The notes under the pieces were generated by a model. The model was not told where the DNA came from. It worked only from the letters and a program-made list of their open reading frames with translations, and did no database searches. Below, in pieces: positions 57,652-64,000 of a stretch of DNA of 64,000 nt (positions are counted from its first letter, which is position 1; the number at the start of each line of letters is the position of its first letter). The position numbers and the translations under genes were made by a program. Source of the stretch: Methylophilus sp. 13 (lineage in GTDB: Bacteria; Pseudomonadota; Gammaproteobacteria; Burkholderiales; Methylophilaceae); the NCBI RefSeq assembly GCF_015354335.1, contig NZ_JADKYR010000002.1:372001-436000 (forward strand), written 5' to 3'.

Positions 57652-58616
57652 TCGTATACCTTTATCTGTTTAATCAACAACAGGGCCAGCCCCAGCAATA
57701 ACGCTACGATGATCAAATCCCTGGCGTAATCATGGCCCGGAATCATGATGTCGTACTGAATCAGGTTCTTTTCCTTGGCGTCAATCTCACGCAAGGCGGA
57801 TTCAAGTGCGGTGGCGTTATCCGCTTCAAACGCCTTGTATTTGATATTGAGCGACTGAAAAAAACGGTCCAGCGCAATCGCCTCGGGCAGATGGTCATCG
57901 TCATAGCTGTTTTGCGTAAAAATGCTGATGTCGTCCGGCTCACGCAACACAATCCAGTACAAATTGAGCTTTTTACCCACCAGCTGTTTGCGGATCTGGT
58001 ATTTGACGCGCGGGCTTAACTTACCGGCGCCGTCGGACAGCAGCACAATGGCGCGTGAGCCGGTACTGGGAATCTGCTCGAACAAGGTCACGGCATGCGT
58101 AATACCTGCCCCGATATTGGTCTGGTTGATGGCGGGCCCCGTCGCTGCCTGGATCGCAGCGTGAATACCGTCGCGGTTGGTGGTGATTTTCATGCCATAC
58201 AACGCTGAATTGGTAAACCCCACCACCCCCATCATGTCATCAGGCCGTGAGTCAATAAAGGCGGTAATCAGCCGTCTGGCCGCCGCAGACTTGATTTCAG
58301 CGGCGCGCCCGCCCACGCTTTGCCCGGCAAACGGATGGTCCATACTGACGCTGCGGTCAATCACAAACACGCTTTGCGCGCCCTTGCCGATTTTCTTTTC
58401 CTGATGACTATCGCCCTGCAATCCGGCCAGGGCCAGCACCAGACACAATAGCATCAGACTCGTTGCGACCTTGACCAGCAGATGAATGCGCTCGGAGAAC
58501 GGATCGTCCGGCACCATCTCCAGCCACGAATACGTTTGCGCATGGCGGCTGGTCAGCAAAAACGGGACGGCAATCACCGGCAACAGGAGTAAAAACCAGG
58601 GACTCAGGCTGTGCAT
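57648..58616 (-). CDS. mxaC: Methanol dehydrogenase maturation VWA protein MxaC
   Basis: A 322-residue BatA-like protein. Two N-terminal membrane helices (about 5-22 and 48-66), a VWA domain with MIDAS motif DRSVSMD near residue 88 and VLLSDGAGK near 193, and a C-terminal membrane helix near 297-315. It overlaps mxaA by one base and mxaK by four, so the genes are coupled. The VWA domain faces the periplasm and is a candidate metal-handling partner of the MoxR-type ATPase. Confidence 0.85.
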   Translation of the reverse strand: MHSLSPWFLLLLPVIAVPFLLTSRHAQTYSWLEMVPDDPFSERIHLLVKVATSLMLLCLVLALAGLQGDSHQEKKIGKGAQSVFVIDRSVSMDHPFAGQSVGGRAAEIKSAAARRLITAFIDSRPDDMMGVVGFTNSALYGMKITTNRDGIHAAIQAATGPAINQTNIGAGITHAVTLFEQIPSTGSRAIVLLSDGAGKLSPRVKYQIRKQLVGKKLNLYWIVLREPDDISIFTQNSYDDDHLPEAIALDRFFQSLNIKYKAFEADNATALESALREIDAKEKNLIQYDIMIPGHDYARDLIIVALLLGLALLLIKQIKVYE

Positions 58617-59557
58617 CAGACGCCCCGCTCACAACTGCGCAACTGACGTGTCAACATCTTGCATTGCTGCAGATAATCGGCTGCCGCAGGCAGCTGGTTA
58701 CCATAAAGCAGCGTATTGGATTGCGCATAAAACTGCTGAATCTGGTCGGTATACGCCGCAAATGCAGGCTGTTTGGCGACAAACATAGGGACCTGACTGG
58801 CCAGCATCTGCTGGCCAAAATGCTGGTTAAAGGCTTGCTGCATCGCCAGTGCCGCCCGGCTTGCCCCCTCCTGGGTGGCGGGCAAGCGTTGCAGGCGACG
58901 ATAGGCCTGAGCGAACGGGCCATTCAGCATAGGCAACCAGGCCCAGCTGGCATTGCGGTATAGCAAAATGAAACTGCCCAGCAAAGCCAGCCCCCCACTG
59001 ACCAGCAAGCCTAGGCTTAAGGGGTGTGTGTCCAGTAAGGCTGCGCGGTGCTGGCCCAGCAAGGTAGGTTTGGCCGGTTGCATCCGGTCAGGCAGTTGCG
59101 CCATCAGCCAAAAGCGCCAGGAGGGTAGCGTCACGCTGGCGCCACTCGTAAACACAATCTGTTCGGGCGGTAAGGCTAATTGCACGGGCTGGGCGCTGCT
59201 GGCAAACACCTGATACTCAAACGTCAGCGTATACACCATTTTGTCCGCTTGTCTGGCATGCGTCTCTTGCACCTGCCTTAACTCGATACCGTTACGCTGC
59301 ACGCCCTTGATTGGGAGCTTGTCTGGCTGCAGTTGCAGCGACTCAGGGACAGACAGCGTGATGCGCCGTTGCAGGACATCGCCAATCTGAATGCCTGCAT
59401 AGTGCGCAGGATTTTGCAGATGCAACACCTGGATGGCCTGGGCTGCAGAGGAGGCGACCGCTTGAGGGGCAGCCGCATCCTCTTTGGCCAGGGATTCGGC
59501 CTTGACTGGTGCTATCCAGATCAAGCCGGTTAAGCAAACTATCAAAAATGGATTCAT
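58616..59557 (-). CDS. mxaA: Methanol dehydrogenase maturation protein MxaA
   Basis: A 313-residue protein with a signal peptide (MNPFLIVCLTGLIWIAPVKA), a periplasmic beta-rich region (about 40-185), a membrane helix near 197-215 and a cytoplasmic helical tail. I prefer the ATG at 59557; a GTG two codons upstream is possible. No catalytic motif is visible. Position after mxaS and before mxaC, plus size and topology, support MxaA, one of the factors needed for calcium insertion. Confidence 0.8.
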   Translation of the reverse strand: MNPFLIVCLTGLIWIAPVKAESLAKEDAAAPQAVASSAAQAIQVLHLQNPAHYAGIQIGDVLQRRITLSVPESLQLQPDKLPIKGVQRNGIELRQVQETHARQADKMVYTLTFEYQVFASSAQPVQLALPPEQIVFTSGASVTLPSWRFWLMAQLPDRMQPAKPTLLGQHRAALLDTHPLSLGLLVSGGLALLGSFILLYRNASWAWLPMLNGPFAQAYRRLQRLPATQEGASRAALAMQQAFNQHFGQQMLASQVPMFVAKQPAFAAYTDQIQQFYAQSNTLLYGNQLPAAADYLQQCKMLTRQLRSCERGV

Positions 59558-59566
59558 CGCCACACG

Positions 59567-60427
59567 CTATTGAATAAGTTGTTCAAAATAATCGGAAAGC
59601 ATCGCCGCTTCAAACGCGCCTGTGACATACAACGGGCGAATCTCAAACCTGGCGAATAATTGATCCAGCGCTTGCTTGCGCTGCTCAAACTGCGCCACAA
59701 AGCGGGCACGCAAAGCGGGCCGGAAAAAAATAGTTTTTTGCTGCCCGGTCTCGGGATCTTGCAAATTGCCAAAGCCCAACCGTGGCAAGCGCTCATATTC
59801 CTGTGGATCCCATAACACCAGCGGAATCACCTGATGGTTAGACAGACTGTTCAGACTTTGCTCAATCAGCGACAAGGGCAGGTGAAAATCCGAGATCCAG
59901 AACACCAGTCCTTTTTGCTGCCCCAGCCAGGCCGTCGCCTCTACAATCCCTTGTCCATCCTGAGGCCCCGCCTCAACTTCTGTCAGTTGCGCAATGGTGT
60001 CAAAGGATTGTTGCGCGTGGTGCCCGGGTGCCAGGCTAAGCTCTGGCAGCACACGATGCTGGTAGCAGACCATGCCGAACAAATCGCTGTTTTCATGGGC
60101 AGAGCAGGCAACCGCAGCCGCTATCGCCTGCAAGGTTTCATATTTGCTGACGTGCCCCTTGAACTGCATGGAACTGGACAAATCACACAAGGCATACAGC
60201 GGCGTGGAAGCCTCTTGCTTGAAAACCCGGATCTGGATCTGTTCATAAGGGTCACGCAAGGTTTGCCGCAAATCCAGCCGTCTGGCATCTGGATAATCCA
60301 CCAGCGAGACATGCTTGCTGAACTCATCACCAATGCCGCGCTGAACCCCCTGATGCGCTCCGCTATGCACACTGGCTGAACGCCACGGCACCTGGTAAAA
60401 AAAGGACTGTACTTTATCGGGTATCAT
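59567..60427 (-). CDS. mxaS: DUF58 protein MxaS
   Basis: A 286-residue soluble protein of the DUF58 type with a VWA-like fold. The DYPDARRLDLRQTLRDP region (near 44-60) corresponds to the family's conserved DxRxID-like stretch, and CDLSSSM near residue 83 is a MIDAS-like motif. It lies between mxaR (nine bases upstream) and mxaA (nine bases to the chosen start). MoxR-DUF58 pairs are widespread; here the mxa order gives the name. Confidence 0.85.
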   Translation of the reverse strand: MIPDKVQSFFYQVPWRSASVHSGAHQGVQRGIGDEFSKHVSLVDYPDARRLDLRQTLRDPYEQIQIRVFKQEASTPLYALCDLSSSMQFKGHVSKYETLQAIAAAVACSAHENSDLFGMVCYQHRVLPELSLAPGHHAQQSFDTIAQLTEVEAGPQDGQGIVEATAWLGQQKGLVFWISDFHLPLSLIEQSLNSLSNHQVIPLVLWDPQEYERLPRLGFGNLQDPETGQQKTIFFRPALRARFVAQFEQRKQALDQLFARFEIRPLYVTGAFEAAMLSDYFEQLIQ

Positions 60428-60436
60428 GGTCTGGCA

Positions 60437-61483
60437 TCATGCGGCTTTGGCCCGTTCCGGGACGCTGACCGTGGCAAGAATCTGCTGGGTCAGCTCACGG
60501 GACAGTTGCGTACGGCGGCTCTCGAACATCGGATTCAATACCAGGCGGTGCGCGATGATTTCATGAAAGACGGCATGGATATCCTCTGGATACAAATGCT
60601 CGCGCTGCATGAGCCAGGCATGCACACGCGCGGCCTTGAGCAGCATCCCCATGCCGCGCGGGCTGGCGCCGGTATGAATCAGGCGGTTAACATCCACACT
60701 CTCCAGACGCACGCCGAACGCTGCCGGGGATTGCGTCGCCTGCCATAAATCCAGCGCATACTCCTGTAACACGTCACTGGCCTGAATATGGCTTTGCAGC
60801 ACATCTGAAAACGCATTCAGCTGGTCATAGGCCAGCACGCCGGACTGGACTTGCTGCGTGAGGCGCTCTGCATGCTGGAATTTGACATCAAACATCAGTG
60901 CCTTGCGCAAATTGCGATCGTCTGGAATATCAATCGGGATTTCCATCATGAACCGATCGCGCGCAGCGGAAGGAATCTCGAAGGTTTCATTTTTCTCGAC
61001 CTGGTTACGGTCCGCAAATACCAGCATATGCGGCAAGCGGTATTCTTTTTTGAAGGCGGTGACATGACGCTCGGCCATGACCCGCAACATCAAGGCATGA
61101 ACTTGCGGGCGGGCACGGTTGATTTCGTTGAAGAAAAAGACCGACAGTTGCTCACCGGCGCGCAGCAATGGCCCCTCTTCGACCTTGGGGCGACCATCTT
61201 CACCGAGAAAAGTATGGTAAATGAGGTCATTGGGCATCAGGTCTACCGTGCCCTCAATCCGCTCATAAGCGCCGCCCAGACCGCGCGCAATCGATTGCAG
61301 CAAGGTGGTTTTACCCACCCCCACGCCGCCTTCGAGCAAGACATGACCGCGGGCAAAAATGGCAATATTAATGGCGCGGATGGCCTGGTCCTGACCCACC
61401 ATCACTTTTTTCACTTCATGCTCCAGCGTCAGCGCATGATCGCGCCAGTCCGCCAGTTGGCTTGCTACAGATGCAGATGTCAT
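60437..61483 (-). CDS. mxaR: MoxR-family AAA ATPase MxaR
   Basis: A 348-residue AAA+ ATPase of the MoxR branch. Walker A GGVGVGKTTL lies near residue 57, Walker B FFFNEINRARP near 117, and sensor motifs follow (MLVFADRNQVEKNETFEIPSAARDRF region, split here; near 152-178). MoxR ATPases act as chaperones with VWA proteins; MxaR is the first gene of the mxaRSACKL run. AAGGGA precedes the ATG. The upstream 183-bp region, shared with a divergent gene, contains a short palindrome CAGACAGGTCTG at 61590-61601. Confidence 0.87.
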   Translation of the reverse strand: MTSASVASQLADWRDHALTLEHEVKKVMVGQDQAIRAINIAIFARGHVLLEGGVGVGKTTLLQSIARGLGGAYERIEGTVDLMPNDLIYHTFLGEDGRPKVEEGPLLRAGEQLSVFFFNEINRARPQVHALMLRVMAERHVTAFKKEYRLPHMLVFADRNQVEKNETFEIPSAARDRFMMEIPIDIPDDRNLRKALMFDVKFQHAERLTQQVQSGVLAYDQLNAFSDVLQSHIQASDVLQEYALDLWQATQSPAAFGVRLESVDVNRLIHTGASPRGMGMLLKAARVHAWLMQREHLYPEDIHAVFHEIIAHRLVLNPMFESRRTQLSRELTQQILATVSVPERAKAA

Positions 61484-61666
61484 TGTCTATCCCTTGTTAA
61501 GCAATGCAGCCAGGGCTATGATGCCAATCGGGCCGCTGAAAAGATGAATGAACCCCTGCTTGCATTTTAGCCAGTCACACGATAATATGCAGACAGGTCT
61601 GTTCACTTTTTTTCCAGTCTACTTCAGCCAACAAAAAAAAAGCAAGCGAATTTTAGGGGTCACCGG

Positions 61667-62440
61667 GTGAATTTTTTAGCGATTGTGAATCAGACCAGGC
61701 AGTCCATGACGCGCAGGGGCATGACCTATGCCAGCCAGGCGCTGTGGCGCTTGGGGCTGCGGCAATGGGCAAAACATGCCCCGTTTTACCAGTTGCGTGA
61801 TGCACTGATGGATTGGAACCAGCAACGCATTCAACGCAGCGGCAAGGCGGTTGCGTTGAATGCGCAGGATATTGCGGCATTACGGCAATTACTGGAGCAG
61901 GCGCAACAGCAATCCAGTGCAGCCCTGCCAGCCGCCCTGCTCGACCAGTGGTTTTTCCTGGCCGTTGGCGCGATACAGGTGCATACACAAACTGGGTCAG
62001 CGCGTGCATGGCAATTGTTTGAGCAGTCTGTGCATAGCCAATTGGGCAGCACAACATGGCAGCGCAGCTGGTCATTTGGTGCACTGGTCAGCCTCTGCGT
62101 GATCTGGATGAGCTTGAGTACGGCCCCACACAAGCCTGTCACAGAAGAGGCCTCCCCATTAGAGACCGCAGTCAGCCACGCTGGCGGCGGCACGGCAGAC
62201 CCGGTGACATTGAGTTTACTCAACCTGGCCTACCAGAAAATGCAAAGTGGCAGTTGCCAGTTACCGCAGGCAGCGATGTTACCAGAAGCCCAGCGTCAGG
62301 CCTTTTTGATGTTTGTGACTGAAGGCAAGGTGGATGTGGAGCAAGTGGAGCATTTAAGACAAGCCCTGGGCTATGTCAGCTGCTTGTATCCGCAAGAGTT
62401 GATGCGTCCGCAAGGACGGGATCGTTTACCAAGAGAATAA
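61667..62440 (+). CDS. Unrecognised membrane-anchored protein divergent from mxaR
   Basis: A 257-residue protein I do not recognise. The start is a GTG with AGGGG seven bases upstream. The N-terminal half is helical and rich in Gln, Trp and Arg (for example LWRLGLRQWAKHAPFYQLRD near 26-45), a single membrane helix lies near residues 143-160 (SFGALVSLCVIWMSL), and the C-terminal part (about 180-257) has two or three cysteines (CQLPQ, VSCLYP) that could form a disulfide if periplasmic. No enzyme motif is seen. It is divergent from mxaR and could share its regulatory region; a link to methanol oxidation is speculation. Confidence 0.7.
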   Translation: MNFLAIVNQTRQSMTRRGMTYASQALWRLGLRQWAKHAPFYQLRDALMDWNQQRIQRSGKAVALNAQDIAALRQLLEQAQQQSSAALPAALLDQWFFLAVGAIQVHTQTGSARAWQLFEQSVHSQLGSTTWQRSWSFGALVSLCVIWMSLSTAPHKPVTEEASPLETAVSHAGGGTADPVTLSLLNLAYQKMQSGSCQLPQAAMLPEAQRQAFLMFVTEGKVDVEQVEHLRQALGYVSCLYPQELMRPQGRDRLPRE

Positions 62441-62479
62441 AAATACTAGCCCTGAATCGGGAAAAAAGGGATATACCAG

Positions 62480-63034
62480 ATGAACATGCGAGATAAAATT
62501 CTGAACATTGCAAGCACGCTGTTTGACAGCCGCGGCATCCAGGCTTCTGGCGTGGATACCATTATCCTCGAAGCCGGGGTTGCCAAGGCGACGCTGTACA
62601 AACACTTTCCGAGCAAGAATCTGCTGATTACCGCCTATTTGCGTGACAAATCGGACAAATTTTACGCCTGGCTCACCGCTCAACTCACCTCTCGCAAGGC
62701 AGAGTCGCTGGAGTTATTGCTGTTATTGTGTGAATTGATGGAGCAATGGATCAGCCAGCCCGCGTTTCGCGGCCTGCCCTTTCACATTGCCGCCGTCGAA
62801 TTTCCTGAGCAAGATCATCCGATCAATCAATACTCAGTGGTGCTATCCAAGGAGTTGCAAGGCTTTTTATGCAAGATTGCCCGCGACGCAGGCGCCAAAG
62901 ACCCGGAAGCGCTCGGCCAGCAGTTGACCATTCTGTTTGAAGGCGCCGCCCTGGTGGAGCGCCTCACACCCAATACCGGCGCCGCCAACCGTGCCAAACT
63001 GGCGGCCATGACCTTGGTACGCAATGCCGTTTAA
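62480..63034 (+). CDS. TetR/AcrR family transcriptional regulator
   Basis: A 184-residue regulator. The N-terminal helix-turn-helix is canonical: ILNIASTLFDSRGIQASGVD, then ILEAGVAKATLYKHFPSKNLL near residues 30-50. The C-terminal ligand domain is of the usual size. It follows the unrecognised membrane gene by 39 bp on the same strand. The target is unknown; no divergent gene with an obvious operator is adjacent. Confidence 0.9.
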   Translation: MNMRDKILNIASTLFDSRGIQASGVDTIILEAGVAKATLYKHFPSKNLLITAYLRDKSDKFYAWLTAQLTSRKAESLELLLLLCELMEQWISQPAFRGLPFHIAAVEFPEQDHPINQYSVVLSKELQGFLCKIARDAGAKDPEALGQQLTILFEGAALVERLTPNTGAANRAKLAAMTLVRNAV

Positions 63035-63040
63035 CCACGC

Positions 63041-63570
63041 TCAGTCGTTGTTTGGGTCGGCATGAAGTCTTGCGTCAATTACCGGCTCATGCTGCTGGCT
63101 ATCGACGCAAGCGCCTTCTGACTCGCCATGCACGGCTTTTAGGGTCATGCCTTGATGGACAGTCATTACCAGCTTGGCCAGTAAGCTCACCTCTACACTA
63201 GCTGCAATTTCTCCCGCTTGTACCGCAATCGAAAAGCGCTTGCCTAATTTCTGCTCCATGGTCATGCGATAACCATTCAAAAAGGCTTTCATGGCTTCGG
63301 CTTCGGTGCTGCAAGCCAGTGCGCCTTTGTATAACCAGATACCCGGCAGGATGGTGGGTTTTAGCCAGCATATTGGCGGCTTGCGTAGGGATGTGCTCTA
63401 TCACCTGTCGTGCGGTCGGCTGACTCAGCGCCGCTACCAGAAAGGCGGCAGGCCCCTGCAGGTATCGCTCGACGGCCTTCTGGTACAACGCTTTCTTGCA
63501 AGCATAGGCCGTGCCTTGTTCATCTGCATCGCTTCCATCAGCGTACTCTTACGGCCATATTCATAAATAT
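63041..63570 (-). pseudogene. Decayed TetR/AcrR-type regulator
   Basis: The remains of one regulator are spread over three frames. A start-less helix-turn-helix remnant (YGRKSTLMEAMQMNK, near 63515-63560) loses frame and several residues at about 63495; the frame then reads ALYQKAVERYLQGPAAFL and on to HHPAGYLVIQ; a one-base A insertion in the AAA at 63326-63328 shifts it again to GALACSTEAEAMKAFL and a tail ending at 63041. The order of segments matches the TetR subfamily with a YSxF-type HTH and a GC-L-V-QGALA core. It converges on the intact TetR gene, six bases away. Confidence 0.75.
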
Positions 63571-63888
63571 ATTGGCAGAGATGCCAGCAAGGGGGGAGCA
63601 CTCAGGAGGCCACACTGAAAAAAGCGTCTACTTAGAATATATACATGCCGATACCGAACTGCCCACCTTACCGCAAACCTTGGCTACCGTTATTTTTACA
63701 GCCAATGTCATTCGAACTGACACTAGAAAACTGCAAATTCTGTCAGCATTTTGTTGATCACAGCTTGGCTGCAACGCTTAACCCAATGGCTCTTGCCCTC
63801 GCCTGAATAAACACACCCGCCCTGCCTTGCAGGGCTTTTTCTTCGCTGCAATCCCTGCTGTATTTTTTCAGCAGACACAGCACTTGAT
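63571..63888. other. Non-coding stretch before the arsR-type gene
   Basis: About 320 bp with no believable gene. It contains the terminator-like hairpin at 63819-63841 and a small CTGCTG/CAGCAG inverted repeat at 63855-63874. I see no promoter other than the operator region of the next gene. Confidence 0.5.
63819..63841 (+). terminator. Rho-independent terminator
   Basis: GCCCTGC and GCAGGGC arms around CTT, followed by TTTTTC. No intact plus-strand gene ends just upstream, so it may be left from a lost gene or insulate the next one. Confidence 0.75.
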
Positions 63889-63912
63889 ATATTTCCATAT
63901 TTGTGGAAATAT
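63889..63912 (+). promoter_or_regulatory. Palindromic operator upstream of the ArsR-type gene
   Basis: ATATTTCCA (63889-63897) and TGGAAATAT (63904-63912) are perfect inverted repeats with a six-base spacer, ending seven bases before the ATG. The position suggests autorepression, as is usual for ArsR/SmtB regulators. Confidence 0.7.
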
Positions 63913-63918
63913 AGAAAC

Positions 63919-64000
63919 ATGAATAAAGAACAAGCGCTCACTGCACTGTCTGCCATTGCCCAATCAGCACGACTGGACATTTTTAGATGTCTGGTCCAGG
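63919..64000 (+). CDS. ArsR/SmtB family regulator, 5' end only
   Basis: The frame from the ATG at 63919 is open to the window end and encodes 27 residues, including ALTALSAIAQSARLDIFRCL, which is the typical first helix pair of ArsR-type winged-helix repressors. The rest lies outside the window, so metal-binding residues cannot be checked. Arsenic or another thiol-reactive metal system may follow; this is inference. Confidence 0.72.
   Translation, partial: MNKEQALTALSAIAQSARLDIFRCLVQ

Noticed and set aside
56156-59563. Bat (aerotolerance) operon
   Set aside because: The VWA-TPR-VWA order is similar, but the six-gene order with MoxR and DUF58 at the front, gene sizes and the methylotroph-like setting fit mxaRSACKL better.

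Overview
The window looks like a chromosomal segment of a betaproteobacterial methylotroph of the Methylophilaceae type (Methylophilus, Methylovorus, Methylobacillus, Methylotenera). Three things point there: the gene order mxaR-S-A-C-K-L (methanol dehydrogenase maturation), the cysI-DUF934-cysH-cysD-cysN sulfate assimilation cluster, and the classical betaproteobacterial run from rpsB to rnhB. Genus is inference; no rRNA is present. The segment is densely coded, mostly core genome, with no insertion sequence, prophage or CRISPR array seen.

Layout. 1-6.2 kb: a TauE/SafE-type exporter and sulfate assimilation (sulfite reductase hemoprotein, DUF934, an APS-type reductase with Fe-S cysteines, ATP sulfurylase CysDN), then a 7Fe ferredoxin. 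6.7-21.5 kb, minus strand: rpsB-tsf-pyrH-frr-uppS-cdsA-dxr-rseP-bamA-skp-lpxD-fabZ-lpxA-lpxB-rnhB, covering translation, UMP, phospholipid, isoprenoid, outer-membrane assembly and lipid A. rpsB has a near-consensus sigma70 promoter and a structured leader. 21.5-28.5 kb: tRNA-Arg(CCT), dihydroxyacetone kinase subunits DhaL and DhaK, a membrane GGDEF protein and glnE. 28.6-32.4 kb: acs and prfC, separated by a 305-bp spacer packed with inverted repeats. 32.5-38.2 kb: a tripartite RND efflux operon.

38.7-45.4 kb: a YchJ-family protein, a small EF-hand protein, and a three-gene condensin-like set (kleisin-like, KITE-like, SMC-like with hinge) tightly packed behind prfB. prfB carries the +1 programmed frameshift. 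The SMC set resembles MksBEF/JetABC but has no nuclease (MksG/JetD) beside it. 45.5-51.2 kb: phosphate uptake, with DUF47-pit and pstS-pstC-pstA-pstB, each group preceded by Pho-box-like repeats. 51.3-56.2 kb: MgtC-like protein, ABM-type monooxygenase, GT4 glycosyltransferase, a zinc phospholipase C-like exported protein and a membrane metallophosphoesterase.

56.2-61.5 kb, minus strand: mxaRSACKL, a MoxR AAA ATPase with a DUF58 protein, two VWA proteins and two membrane or exported partners, thought to act in calcium insertion into PQQ methanol dehydrogenase. The structural genes mxaFJGI are not in the window. 61.6-64 kb: an unrecognised membrane protein divergent from mxaR, an intact TetR regulator, a decayed TetR pseudogene, and the 5' end of an ArsR-type regulator with a palindromic operator, cut by the window edge.
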